Shown piece by piece: positions 46,607 to 55,648 of a stretch of 62,107 nucleotides of DNA; positions within the stretch are counted from its first letter, which is position 1, and every line of letters starts with the position of its first letter. The notes below the pieces were generated by a model. That model was not told the origin of the DNA, searched no databases, and saw only the letters and a program-made list of their open reading frames with translations. Position numbers and translations under genes: made by a program. Origin of the DNA: Hydrogenimonas thermophila (GTDB lineage: Bacteria > Campylobacterota > Campylobacteria > Campylobacterales > Hydrogenimonadaceae); NCBI RefSeq assembly GCF_900115615.1, contig NZ_FOXB01000010.1:1-62107 (forward strand). Direction: 5' to 3'.

Positions 46607-49018
46607 ATGCAGGTTGAAATATCGAGAAGAAGGTTTCTTCAAGGTAGTGTAGCTTTAAGCGTAGTTGGAGGAGTAGGGATCAGTTCTGAAAATCTTTTTT
46701 CATCAGGGATGGAGAGTTCTCATAAAATACCAGAGTCTATTACTACTAAGACTGGTTCAGGTAATGCTAAATTAGTTCCTACTTTATGTGAAATGTGTGT
46801 AAACAAATGTGCTGCTATAGCACGAGTTGAAAATGGTGTAGTTACAAAGCTTGATCCAAATCCTAGTTTTCCTAAATCAAAAAATATGCTTTGTCCAAGA
46901 GGTAATGCTGGAATTCAAGCTCTTTATGATCCAGATCGTCTTAAGTATCCTATGATACGAGTAGGCAAGAAGGGAGAGGGAAAGTTTAAACGTGTTACTT
47001 GGGATGAAGCATATGATGCTATCTTAAATGGTACAGATAAGTTTAAAGGATTGAAACAGATATTAGAAGAGGAGAAAGATAACCGTTCCACTTTTGTCTT
47101 TTGTGCCGGTGAAGGGATGGCAGAACACACTTTTAAAACATTTTATACAGGCTTTGGTTCAGCCAACTGGTTAAATCACGCTTCACTTTGTTTAAGAACA
47201 GTTGTATCGGGCTATGGAGTTACGCTCGGAGCTTATCCTCAAGCAGATTTGGATAATGCAGAGTACATTATTATGGCAGGAGCGAATCGTGCAGAGGCAA
47301 TAGTAACACCTGATACAATGGATTTTTTCAAGCGTACAAAAGGTCGTGGAGCAAAACTTATATGTATAGATCCTCGTTTTACAAATACAGCAGCAAAAGC
47401 AGATAAATGGTTGGCTATAAAACCGGGTACAGATTTAGCTTTTGTATTAGCACTTACTTATGTAGTGTTGACAGAAGAGCTTTATGACAAAGAGTATGTG
47501 AAAAAATATTTTAATGGTTTTGAAGAGTATAAAAACCATATTCTTAATAATGCTTATACTCCTGAATGGGCAGAAACAATCACAGGTATAAAAAAAGATG
47601 ATATTTACACAATCGCTCGTGATTTTATGAAACATGCTCCAAAAGCAGTATATTACCCAGGTCGTCGCAGTACATTTTCAAAAAATGACTTTCAACTCAG
47701 ACGGGCAATGGCTATATTTCAGGCATTAAGTGGAGGAATAGATAATCAAGGAGGATTGGTTTTTGGAAAAAAACTACCTCTTAAAGGGCATGAAGTAATC
47801 GCTCCAATGTATGCTCAGGCGCAAGGTGTAAATGTTGATAGAAAAAAAGGTGGTGGCCATGGGTATGCTGATTGTGCAGTAGTATCAGGAGGAGGTTCAT
47901 GGCTTGCATTTAGAAATCGTGTATTGGAAGGACGCAATCCATACCCAGTTAGAGGAATGTTTGTCTATAAGCACAATCCTATTATGAATATGCCAAATCG
48001 AGCAAAGACAGAAAAGTTTATGAAAGATTTGGATTTGACAGTTGTTATTGACACTATGCCAAGCGATACAGCAATGTTTGCAGATGTACTTCTTCCTGAA
48101 TGTACCTACTTAGAGCGTACAGATCCAGTTAAAACATTTGGAGGCGTAGAGCCTTCAATAGCAGTACGAAACAAAGTAATTGAGCCAATGTTTGAGACAA
48201 AACCGGTTATAGAGATTTTAAGAGGATTAACTGAAAAGATATCGAAACCTCTTTTTGAGATTACTAAAAAGTATGATGAAGATGTACAAGATGACATAGC
48301 CGATAGAGGTGAAGAAGAGGTATATGCTGAATTTGATTTGACAATACCTTTTAAACATAGTCAAGAAGAGTTAAATGAGCATGCAGTTTCAGGCTATCCT
48401 GGTGCAGCTGAAGCATTAAAAAAGTATGGTGTTTACTATCCTGAAAGAGAAAAATACTTTAAAAGAGTTTCACTTAATGAGTATCAATACTATCCTGAAA
48501 ATGCACGTTACTATAGTGTAACAGGAGGTAAGCCTAAAACCAATTCAGGAAAGGTTGAATGCAATCTTAAAACTCTTTCAAGAAAAGGTGTAGATCCTAT
48601 GCCTACTTGGCATGATGAGTATGAATATAAAGTACCTGAAGGCAAATTTAGACTATTAACTGGTCGTCATGCACAATTTACTCAAAGTGGGACGGCAAAT
48701 AATGCAATGTTACATGACCTTATACATGAAAACTACATATGGATCAACAAGCGTGTTGCAAAACAGAAGGGCATTAAGTTTGGTGATTTAGTTGAAGTAA
48801 CCAGCAATGCAGGAAGTATACGTATAAAAGCATATCCAACAGAAAAGATTGCCCCTGATCAAGTATTTTTTATACATGGGTTTGGTGAAGAGTCTGAAGC
48901 ACTTACTTGGGCTTACAGAAGCGGTGGAAATGATAATGCAATTATAGAAGATATTTTAGAGCCTGTTTATGGCGGTGCTGCAATGCATGAAACAAATGTA
49001 GAGATAAGAAAGGTTTAA
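46607..49018 (+). CDS. Polysulfide/thiosulfate reductase-type molybdopterin catalytic subunit (copy 2)
   Basis: This is a close paralogue of the subunit at 42025, also with a Tat signal (SRRRFLQ), cluster cysteines beginning at Cys61, Cys64 and Cys68, and a probable Mo-ligating cysteine in NHASLCLRTVV. At 803 residues it differs by a longer N-terminal linker, a glycine-rich insertion (KKGGGHGYADC) and a deletion near residue 640. The ATG at 46607 has AGAGGAG nine bases upstream; a TTG at 46601 is less likely. Divergence from copy 1 suggests a different sulfur substrate or growth condition. Confidence 0.87.
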   Translation: MQVEISRRRFLQGSVALSVVGGVGISSENLFSSGMESSHKIPESITTKTGSGNAKLVPTLCEMCVNKCAAIARVENGVVTKLDPNPSFPKSKNMLCPRGNAGIQALYDPDRLKYPMIRVGKKGEGKFKRVTWDEAYDAILNGTDKFKGLKQILEEEKDNRSTFVFCAGEGMAEHTFKTFYTGFGSANWLNHASLCLRTVVSGYGVTLGAYPQADLDNAEYIIMAGANRAEAIVTPDTMDFFKRTKGRGAKLICIDPRFTNTAAKADKWLAIKPGTDLAFVLALTYVVLTEELYDKEYVKKYFNGFEEYKNHILNNAYTPEWAETITGIKKDDIYTIARDFMKHAPKAVYYPGRRSTFSKNDFQLRRAMAIFQALSGGIDNQGGLVFGKKLPLKGHEVIAPMYAQAQGVNVDRKKGGGHGYADCAVVSGGGSWLAFRNRVLEGRNPYPVRGMFVYKHNPIMNMPNRAKTEKFMKDLDLTVVIDTMPSDTAMFADVLLPECTYLERTDPVKTFGGVEPSIAVRNKVIEPMFETKPVIEILRGLTEKISKPLFEITKKYDEDVQDDIADRGEEEVYAEFDLTIPFKHSQEELNEHAVSGYPGAAEALKKYGVYYPEREKYFKRVSLNEYQYYPENARYYSVTGGKPKTNSGKVECNLKTLSRKGVDPMPTWHDEYEYKVPEGKFRLLTGRHAQFTQSGTANNAMLHDLIHENYIWINKRVAKQKGIKFGDLVEVTSNAGSIRIKAYPTEKIAPDQVFFIHGFGEESEALTWAYRSGGNDNAIIEDILEPVYGGAAMHETNVEIRKV

Positions 49019-49021
49019 AAG

Positions 49022-49585
49022 ATGGCACGATACGGAATGGCCTTGGATTATAAAAACTGTATCAATTGTAAAGCTTGTGAAGTTGCTTGTAAGGAAGAGA
49101 ATGGTGTACTTCTTGGTGCTGACAAACATCGCATCTGGGTAGGTGTAAAAGAGATAGAGGGTGAATGGCCAAATTTAAGCATAGCTTCCAGTACATTTGT
49201 ACCTAGCCAGTGTCAACATTGTGAAAATGCTCCTTGTCAGGAAGTTTGTCCAACACAAGCAACATATTATGATGAAAATGGAGTTGTCAGAGTTGACAGT
49301 GACAAATGCATTTTATGTAGTTACTGTATGGTTGCTTGTCCTTATGATGCAAGATATGTAGATGATAGAACAATGACAGTAGATAAGTGTAACTTCTGTT
49401 CAGATACACGATTGTCAAGAGGAGAAGTTACAACAGCTTGTCAAGCTACCTGTCCTACTAAAGTGCGTGTTTTTGGTGATTTGGATGATCCAAACAGTGA
49501 GATTAGTGAACTTTTAAGAACTCGTGAGCATTTTGTCTTAAAAGATCATATTGGTACAAAACCAAAACTGTTTTATTTGGTATAA
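49022..49585 (+). CDS. Four-cluster ferredoxin subunit (PsrB type, copy 2)
   Basis: The 187-residue subunit has four [4Fe-4S] motifs: CINCKACEVAC, CQHCENAPCQEVCP, CILCSYCMVACP and CNFCSDT...CQATCP. It is similar to the subunit at 44466 but lacks the C-terminal tail. It starts 3 bp after the catalytic-subunit gene. Confidence 0.9.
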   Translation: MARYGMALDYKNCINCKACEVACKEENGVLLGADKHRIWVGVKEIEGEWPNLSIASSTFVPSQCQHCENAPCQEVCPTQATYYDENGVVRVDSDKCILCSYCMVACPYDARYVDDRTMTVDKCNFCSDTRLSRGEVTTACQATCPTKVRVFGDLDDPNSEISELLRTREHFVLKDHIGTKPKLFYLV

Positions 49586-49594
49586 GGAGTTAAA

Positions 49595-50824
49595 ATGTTA
49601 AGTATAAGTAAAATATTACCGCATAAAGAGATAACGCTAAAAGCTCTGTTTAGTTTTGAAAAGACACCATTCAACATTTTTATGGCTGGTTTGACAATTC
49701 TGCTTTTGTCTTTGTTTGGCATTGGTGTTATAAGCTACTTTATTCATGGACATCATGCTTATGGAGTTACTAGAGAGCATCCTTGGGGTCTGTTGATCGC
49801 TATGTACATCTTTTTTGTTGTATCTTCAACTGGACTATGTATTATTTCAGCGTTAGGACATGTTTTTAAGTTTAAAAGTTTTGAATTTATTGGAAAGAGA
49901 GCAATCTTTGGAGCGATCATTACCATTCTTTCAGGATTTGCTGTCATAGGTCTTGAGATTGGGCATCCTGTTCGTATGATGATCTATAACACTATCTCTC
50001 CGGGCTTGACATCTGCAATCTGGGGTATGGGTGTACTCTACTCCATCTATCTAGGTCTTATTGTCATGGAGTTTATTTTTCTTTCAAGAGATGATCACAA
50101 ATGGTCAACAATGTTTGGACTAGGAGGTCTTCTAATCGGAATTGCAGCACACTCAAACCTTGGTGCAGTTTTTGGTTTTCTTGTTGGACGACCGTTAGCA
50201 AATGGTGTATTTTACCCAGTATACTTCATTTTGTCTGCAATGATTACAGGCTGTTATTTGCTTTTTTTAATGTATGGATATAAGTATAAAATGCAGTTTG
50301 ATGAGCAGATGGAGAAGTTTTTGGTACATTTAGCACGTCTTCTTGGATTGCTTATAGCTATTTTAATGTTTTTTGAGTTTTGGAGATTTATGACTGCAAT
50401 TTACGGTGGTGTACCTGAAAGAGCAGATACAGCTATACACATTTTGACATCTCCAGGTTTCTTGATTGGGGAGCTACTTCTTGGAATGTTAATACCATTT
50501 TTCATTATTCTTTTCAGTAAAGCAAAAGCTATTAAGAAAATTATTTATGCTTCAATTGGTGGAATGGTAGGAATCTTTTTTATGCGTTACGACTTGGTAC
50601 ACGATACTCTTCTTTATCCTATGCAGACACTTAAGATTCGAGAGTATCAACTTCCACCATCTTGGGTAGAGTATTCACCAACTTTTACAGAGTGGGCAAT
50701 AGCATTGGGAGCATTGGGCATTATGTTAACTCTTTACTATATTGGAGAGAATTTTTTCTTTTTAGACCCTAAAGAGCATGATGAATATTTTGAAAATTAT
50801 CGTGGTATAGATAGCAAAAATTAA
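49595..50824 (+). CDS. NrfD-family membrane subunit (copy 2)
   Basis: The 409-residue protein has about ten membrane helices and NrfD-family features including an EHPWGLLIAMYIFFVVSSTG region and a WRFMTAIYGG motif. It differs more from the copy-1 membrane subunit than the other subunits differ from theirs, looking more like longer NrfD/HybB-type anchors. It would connect the second reductase to the quinone pool. Confidence 0.85.
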   Translation: MLSISKILPHKEITLKALFSFEKTPFNIFMAGLTILLLSLFGIGVISYFIHGHHAYGVTREHPWGLLIAMYIFFVVSSTGLCIISALGHVFKFKSFEFIGKRAIFGAIITILSGFAVIGLEIGHPVRMMIYNTISPGLTSAIWGMGVLYSIYLGLIVMEFIFLSRDDHKWSTMFGLGGLLIGIAAHSNLGAVFGFLVGRPLANGVFYPVYFILSAMITGCYLLFLMYGYKYKMQFDEQMEKFLVHLARLLGLLIAILMFFEFWRFMTAIYGGVPERADTAIHILTSPGFLIGELLLGMLIPFFIILFSKAKAIKKIIYASIGGMVGIFFMRYDLVHDTLLYPMQTLKIREYQLPPSWVEYSPTFTEWAIALGALGIMLTLYYIGENFFFLDPKEHDEYFENYRGIDSKN

Positions 50825-50892
50825 TGGCAATTAAGCAGATAAAAGATAAAATAGTCGCCGATGATCAAGCTTGTAGGTAGGAGAATAATGTG

Positions 50893-51642
50893 ATGAAAAA
50901 ATTATTATCATTAGTAGCAGGTATGGTATTATCGGCAACTATTGCAAATGCTGGAGTACATGAAGATGTACATTGGGGGTATAGTGGTAAGAGTGCACCA
51001 GAATACTGGGGAGAACTTTCTCCTAAGTATGAGATGTGTAAAATAGGAAAAAATCAATCTCCTGTAGATATTCGTACACAAGATGCATATGATGTTGATC
51101 TTGAGCAGTTGATTTTTAGTTATTATGCCAAAACGACTCATGTTTCAAAAGCTCATGGCATAAAAGTAGCAGTTGATCCAGGAAACTTCATTGTTGTTGA
51201 CGGTAATAAATTCAAATTAAAGCAGTTTCACTTTCATTCACCAAGTGAAACTATGGTGAATGGTCGATCATTTCCTTTAGAAGCTCATTTTGTACATGTT
51301 TCAGATGATGGTCAGATTGCTGTAATTGCAGTGTTTTTTGAGTATGGGAAAAGCAATCCATTATTAGAGAAAATTTTTAGCAAAGCACCAGCTGTTGAAA
51401 ATTTAGATAGCTCTTTAGTATTTAAGCCTAAAGAGATTATGAAATTGTATCCTGCAAATAAAGAATATTATAGATATAATGGTTCTTTAACTACTCCACC
51501 TTGTACAGAAGGTGTACGATGGATTGTTATGAAAAAACCTTTGACTGTTTCTAAAAAACAGATCAAACGATTTAAAGAGTTAGTTCCTTACAGCAACAAT
51601 CGTCCTGTTCAACCGATAAATGCCAGAGTTATTTTGAAATAG
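50893..51642 (+). CDS. Alpha-carbonic anhydrase, periplasmic
   Basis: The 249-residue protein has a signal peptide (cleavage near ANAG, about residue 20). It has the alpha-class zinc site FHFHSPSE with the third histidine in EAHFVHV, and the YNGSLTTPPCTEGVRW motif. It interconverts CO2 and bicarbonate in the periplasm, useful for CO2 capture or pH control. GTG at 50890 is immediately upstream of the ATG. It follows the second psr operon by about 65 bp. Confidence 0.93.
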   Translation: MKKLLSLVAGMVLSATIANAGVHEDVHWGYSGKSAPEYWGELSPKYEMCKIGKNQSPVDIRTQDAYDVDLEQLIFSYYAKTTHVSKAHGIKVAVDPGNFIVVDGNKFKLKQFHFHSPSETMVNGRSFPLEAHFVHVSDDGQIAVIAVFFEYGKSNPLLEKIFSKAPAVENLDSSLVFKPKEIMKLYPANKEYYRYNGSLTTPPCTEGVRWIVMKKPLTVSKKQIKRFKELVPYSNNRPVQPINARVILK

Positions 51643-51653
51643 TTCTGTAAAAA

Positions 51654-51680
51654 GCACTCCAGTTTTTTTAAACGGAGTGC
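51654..51680. terminator. Stem-loop after the carbonic anhydrase gene
   Basis: GCACTCC (51654-51660) pairs with GGAGTGC (51674-51680), with an inner GTTT/AAAC extension around T residues. It lies between convergent genes and ends just before the stop of the small gene at 51682. Confidence 0.65.
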
Positions 51681-51681
51681 A

Positions 51682-51993
51682 TTAAGCATACATATAAAAG
51701 AGTGATTGTATAGTAGCAGTTGGTGGGACTTGTCTGTTAACTATATCAATGAGCATTTTATAGTATTCATCTTGGCTCATAGTAGTACTATCTATTTGAC
51801 TCATCTCTTCTATTACGTTTTTTTTGTCACTCTGATCAAGAAGATTCATCTGTTCTCTGAGCCCAATACGCTGTTCTTGAGATAAGTTTTGCATAATATC
51901 ACTCAGTCCACCCTGTTTTCTTGTATCTGCTTCAGAACTATTCATATTTTTTGTCTGGTATTGATACATTGTTGCATATGAATTTACTTGCAT
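51682..51993 (-). CDS. Small hypothetical protein
   Basis: The 103-residue protein is soluble and helical, with QNLSQEQRIGLREQMNLL and an SQDEYYKMLIDIVNRQ segment. I choose the ATG at 51993, which has AGGAG eight bases upstream; the frame extends to 52026. I do not recognise a family. It lies just downstream of tetR on the same strand and may share its transcript. Confidence 0.6.
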   Translation of the reverse strand: MQVNSYATMYQYQTKNMNSSEADTRKQGGLSDIMQNLSQEQRIGLREQMNLLDQSDKKNVIEEMSQIDSTTMSQDEYYKMLIDIVNRQVPPTATIQSLFYMYA

Positions 51994-52069
51994 AGCTTTT
52001 ACTCCTGCAATTATGTTTAAAACCATAACAGCTTAAAGCAAATTTTGTTCCATTGCAGAAGAAGTTTTT

Positions 52070-52651
52070 TCAGTTTAAAGTACGGCAGATAGCTTTTGCA
52101 ATCTCTTCACAGTAACTTTCTAACTCTTTTTCCAATACATGTTCACTGTGAAGGAAAGTTATACTTCCAAGAATTCCCATAATAGAAGAGAATGCAATAA
52201 AAAAATTTTCTTGTGTGAATTCATTATTTTTTACACCATCATCTATTAATATCTCTAACTCTTCAATAAACTCTTTTGCAAGCGAAAAACCGCAATCTTC
52301 TTCATTGCAGAAGATCTCTCTATTAGATAGGTATACTTGAAAAAAGTATTCAACCATTTCAGGATTTTTTTGAATAAATGAGAAATAACTTTTTACAAAT
52401 TCATATATCTTTTTTGTCGCAGATATAGGTTTACTATTGATATATCTTAGATCAATAGCCAATTTTCCAGTAACATGTGATATGGCAGCTGTTGCAAGAC
52501 TCATTTTAGATGGAAAGTGAGTATAGAGAGAGCCTTCACTAATACCTAGATTGCTGGCTATATCACGCATTGTTGTTTTATAAAAACCATGTTTTGAGAA
52601 AAGCTGCAGAGATGAAGCAATGATTTTTGCGCGTTTTTGCCTTTTATTCAA
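52070..52651 (-). CDS. TetR-family transcriptional regulator
   Basis: The 193-residue protein has a TetR helix-turn-helix (about residues 8-55, including FYKTTMRDIASNLGISEGSL and YTHFPSK) and an all-helical ligand domain with several cysteines. It is divergent from the hydrogenase operon. A perfect palindrome at 52736 upstream of it resembles sites upstream of both psr operons. It may therefore repress itself and those operons; the ligand is unknown. Confidence 0.88.
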   Translation of the reverse strand: MNKRQKRAKIIASSLQLFSKHGFYKTTMRDIASNLGISEGSLYTHFPSKMSLATAAISHVTGKLAIDLRYINSKPISATKKIYEFVKSYFSFIQKNPEMVEYFFQVYLSNREIFCNEEDCGFSLAKEFIEELEILIDDGVKNNEFTQENFFIAFSSIMGILGSITFLHSEHVLEKELESYCEEIAKAICRTLN

Positions 52652-52735
52652 ATATGTCTCCAGATGAAAATAGATATTTTTTATTCGTCAATAAGATTGT
52701 ATCAGTTTAAAGGTTGATTTTTCTTTTATTTACCG

Positions 52736-52774
52736 AATGAATATTCATTATCAGTTTTATGAATGCTCCCTCAT
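52736..52774. promoter_or_regulatory. Operator candidates between tetR and the hydrogenase operon
   Basis: AATGAATATTCATT (52736-52749) is a perfect 14-bp palindrome. A weaker second copy ATGAATGCTCCCTCAT follows at 52759-52774. The region lies 85 bp from the tetR start and about 90 bp from the hydrogenase operon start, so a bound regulator could affect both. Confidence 0.55.
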
Positions 52775-52863
52775 TTTTTTTAAAGACATCGTCCAGATAT
52801 CACCGTTATAATTTTTTCTTTAAAAGCTTAGCTGCTTCATAAACTTAAGTTAAAGGCGAAATT

Positions 52864-53163
52864 ATGGTAGTACAGGAGAAAAGAACATGCATTAGAGCCT
52901 ACTGTAATATGGATTGCGGCAACAATGTAATGGAGATAGAGTATTGCTGCAAGAGTATGAAAGAGAAAATATTTGATGTTGTAGAAAAACTTATGAAAGC
53001 ACATAACTATCCGCCAGAAGAGGTAGAACTATATACCGAAGAACATAGTGAAGAGTGTGGATTGATTTGTGTTGAATTTTATCATGACGATATGCATCGT
53101 TATGGGTTACTATTTTTCAATGAATTGATGGCAGAACTTAATATTCAATATTGTGATGAATAA
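52864..53163 (+). CDS. Cysteine-rich hypothetical protein heading the hydrogenase operon
   Basis: The 99-residue protein has an N-terminal cysteine cluster (Cys9, 14, 18, 28, 29), then a helical acidic middle and a further cysteine group (EECGLIC) with a final C near the end. It could bind a metal or a cluster. It is 11 bp upstream of the hydrogenase small-subunit gene, which implies a role in this enzyme. I do not recognise a family. Confidence 0.65.
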   Translation: MVVQEKRTCIRAYCNMDCGNNVMEIEYCCKSMKEKIFDVVEKLMKAHNYPPEEVELYTEEHSEECGLICVEFYHDDMHRYGLLFFNELMAELNIQYCDE

Positions 53164-53174
53164 AGGATACAGGG

Positions 53175-54056
53175 ATGGATCAGGCAATCAAACCCAAACT
53201 ATTTAGAATAAATACAGGAAGCTGTAACGGATGTGATGTTGAGTTTGTAGCAACTGCATTTGTACCAAAGTTTCATGTTGAAGAGCTTGGCATAGAGTTG
53301 GTAGAGAGTATAGAAGATGCAAATGTTTTACTTGTAACTGGACCAATGACTGCTCGCAGTAAAGCTTACTTTGAAGAGGCAGTCTCTAAAGTGAAATCTC
53401 CGTATGTCGTAGTAGGTGTTGGTACTTGTTCGGTAACTACAGGTATTTTTAGAGACTCATATGCTATTTATGGACCATTAGACAAATATATAGATGTTGA
53501 TGTTAATGTGGCTGGTTGTCCTCCTCGTCCACAAGCTATTGCAGAAGCACTTGCTCAAGGTGTTGAGATATTGCAGGCTAAAGTAAGAGGAGAAAAAACT
53601 CCTACCAAACTAGAGACAATTTTTAATGATTTTGAAGCACCTAAAAGTTATAGAGGACGAATGGCATTAGATGAGCAGAAGTGTACAGCTTGCCGTACCT
53701 GTGAAACTGTATGTCCTTCAGGGGCTATTAAAATTACCAAAACATTGGAAGGGTACAGACACACAATTTGGCACAATACCTGCTGTTTTTGTGGTAACTG
53801 TTCATACTTCTGTCCTACCGGAGCTATTTTCCCAACCAATGATTTTCATACCGTTCAACTACAAGAAGAGAAATATACTGACACAAATATAGCACTTATA
53901 CCATTTCATGAGTGTGAAGATTGCGGTAAAAACTTTATACCAGCAACTAATGCATTAATAGCTAAATCATATCCAGATAAAGAGATACCAGAAATCTTGG
54001 CAACAAGTTGTCCGGAATGTAGAAAGAAAACAGCGTTTGAAAGGTTTTATAAATGA
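53175..54056 (+). CDS. Group-4-type [NiFe] hydrogenase small subunit fused to a two-cluster ferredoxin
   Basis: Residues 1-140 are a NuoB/EchC-like small subunit with the proximal [4Fe-4S] ligands Cys17, Cys20, Cys85 and Cys115 (SCNGCDVE, GTCSVT, GCPPRP). Residues 165-220 are a NuoI-like ferredoxin with two complete motifs (CTACRTCETVCP, CCFCGNCSYFCP). The tail has two more CxxC pairs (Cys247/250, 279/282) resembling a zinc ribbon. The fusion of small subunit and ferredoxin is notable. No membrane segment or signal is present, so it is cytoplasmic. It overlaps the next gene by 4 bp. Confidence 0.85.
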   Translation: MDQAIKPKLFRINTGSCNGCDVEFVATAFVPKFHVEELGIELVESIEDANVLLVTGPMTARSKAYFEEAVSKVKSPYVVVGVGTCSVTTGIFRDSYAIYGPLDKYIDVDVNVAGCPPRPQAIAEALAQGVEILQAKVRGEKTPTKLETIFNDFEAPKSYRGRMALDEQKCTACRTCETVCPSGAIKITKTLEGYRHTIWHNTCCFCGNCSYFCPTGAIFPTNDFHTVQLQEEKYTDTNIALIPFHECEDCGKNFIPATNALIAKSYPDKEIPEILATSCPECRKKTAFERFYK

Positions 54057-54553
54057 AAATAGAAGAGATTATACAACCACTTCAGGCAAGTTTGCAATAT
54101 GCATATGAGCTTAAAGAAGATAGTGACAGTTATGGAAACAAACTATTATGGCTTAAACTTGATGATAAAAGAGATGTCATAAATGTTGCTCGGGTAGTTG
54201 CTAATTTAGGTGGTCGTTGTGTTACAGCCACAGCATACAAAACTGATGATGGTCACGTTATTATCTATCATTTAGATGTTGATGGAATTATTATAAATAT
54301 GGAAGCACATACAACTGATAGCATTATAGACTCTATTACTCCTTTGCTTCCAAGTGCTGACTGGGCTGAGCGTGAGTTTCGTGAAATGTATGGCATTGAA
54401 CCAATTGGTCATCCACATAATGAGAGACTATTTCTTGATGAAAGCATTATGAAGGGTGTGTTAAATCGATATATTCCTCTTTCAAAGATGATGCTCGGTG
54501 TAAGTGAGAGCGATATTTTATGGGAGAGAGTTGAGAAGGAGAATAAAGCATGA
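54053..54553 (+). CDS. NuoC-like hydrogenase subunit
   Basis: The 166-residue protein resembles the 30-kDa subunit of complex I and its hydrogenase counterpart (EchD, HycE N-domain). The hallmark is DWAEREFREMYGIEPIGHP followed by LFLDES. It probably bridges small and large subunits structurally. It overlaps both neighbours by 4 bp (ATGA), so stoichiometric expression is likely. Confidence 0.85.
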   Translation: MKIEEIIQPLQASLQYAYELKEDSDSYGNKLLWLKLDDKRDVINVARVVANLGGRCVTATAYKTDDGHVIIYHLDVDGIIINMEAHTTDSIIDSITPLLPSADWAEREFREMYGIEPIGHPHNERLFLDESIMKGVLNRYIPLSKMMLGVSESDILWERVEKENKA

Positions 54554-55632
54554 GCGAAAAGGTAACAATTGGTCCATTCCATCCTGAGTTGGAAGAGTCG
54601 GTTTATTTTAAGCTTCAAGCTAACGACAATAAAGTTGTAACAAGTATTGATTTGGTCAATGGTTTCATTCATCGAGGAATGGAGGCATTGGTTACACAGA
54701 AAAACTTTATGCAAAATCTTATTTTAACAGAGAGGGTCTGTTCTCTTTGTTCTAACAACCACCCTTTCGCTTATGCGTTGGCAGTAGAGAAGATTGCAGG
54801 GGTAAAAGTTCCACAACGAGCAGAAGCATTGAGAGTAGTAGCTGATGAGGTGAAAAGATCTGCATCAAATCTTTTTAACCTTGCAATGATGTCTCATCTG
54901 GTTCATCACCATGATTTAATGAAAGAGACAATGGAAGCTCGTGAATTGATGCAAGATCTTAAAGAGATCATTTGGGGTAACCGAATGGATATGAGTGCAA
55001 ATACTCTTACCGGTGTAAAGTATGATTTAGATGATGAGAAGATTGATCTGATTCTTAAAACACTTGAAACATTTGAGCCTAAACTTGAGTCACTGACAGA
55101 GCAGTATGAAAATGATGAAACAGTTGTCAATAGAACTGTAGGAATCGGTGTTCTTCCAAAGGTAGATGCACAAAGGTTGGGTGTAACAGGTCCGGTAGCA
55201 AGAGGTAGTGGCATTAATAACGATGTACGTGTCAAAGCACCATATGCACTATATGGAGAGTTGAAACCAAAAGTTACACTTAGAGATGCTGGTGATGTAC
55301 ATGCAAGAGCAATGTGTCGTTTGGGTGATATTGCCGAAGCAGTACGCCTGATTAAAGATGTAGTAAATGATCTTCCTGAAGGACCAGTAGTTCTTGAAAA
55401 ACGACCTCATATTCCAGCAGGTGAAGCAACAGTAAGAGTAGAAGCACCTCGTGGTGAGCTTATCTACTACCTAAAAACAGATGGAACACAAAAACCTGTA
55501 AGAATGCGATGGAAAGTGCCTACCTATACAAACTGGGAAGCGCTTAAAGTTATGATTCTTGGTGATAAAGTAAGCGATGTAACACTGATTTTAAATAGTA
55601 TAGATCCTTGTATCTCATGTACAGAGCGGTAA
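54550..55632 (+). CDS. Group-4-type [NiFe] hydrogenase large (catalytic) subunit
   Basis: The 360-residue protein is NuoD/EchE-like but keeps all four nickel-binding cysteines: RVCSLC (Cys64, Cys67) and DPCISC (Cys354, Cys357). It is therefore a hydrogenase rather than a complex I subunit. The protein ends three residues after the last ligand (CTER), so there is no C-terminal peptide to be removed by a maturation protease. No gene for such a protease is seen nearby. HypA and the hyp operon would supply the metal centre. Confidence 0.88.
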   Translation: MSEKVTIGPFHPELEESVYFKLQANDNKVVTSIDLVNGFIHRGMEALVTQKNFMQNLILTERVCSLCSNNHPFAYALAVEKIAGVKVPQRAEALRVVADEVKRSASNLFNLAMMSHLVHHHDLMKETMEARELMQDLKEIIWGNRMDMSANTLTGVKYDLDDEKIDLILKTLETFEPKLESLTEQYENDETVVNRTVGIGVLPKVDAQRLGVTGPVARGSGINNDVRVKAPYALYGELKPKVTLRDAGDVHARAMCRLGDIAEAVRLIKDVVNDLPEGPVVLEKRPHIPAGEATVRVEAPRGELIYYLKTDGTQKPVRMRWKVPTYTNWEALKVMILGDKVSDVTLILNSIDPCISCTER

Positions 55633-55648
55633 GTTAGGAGTTTAAACG

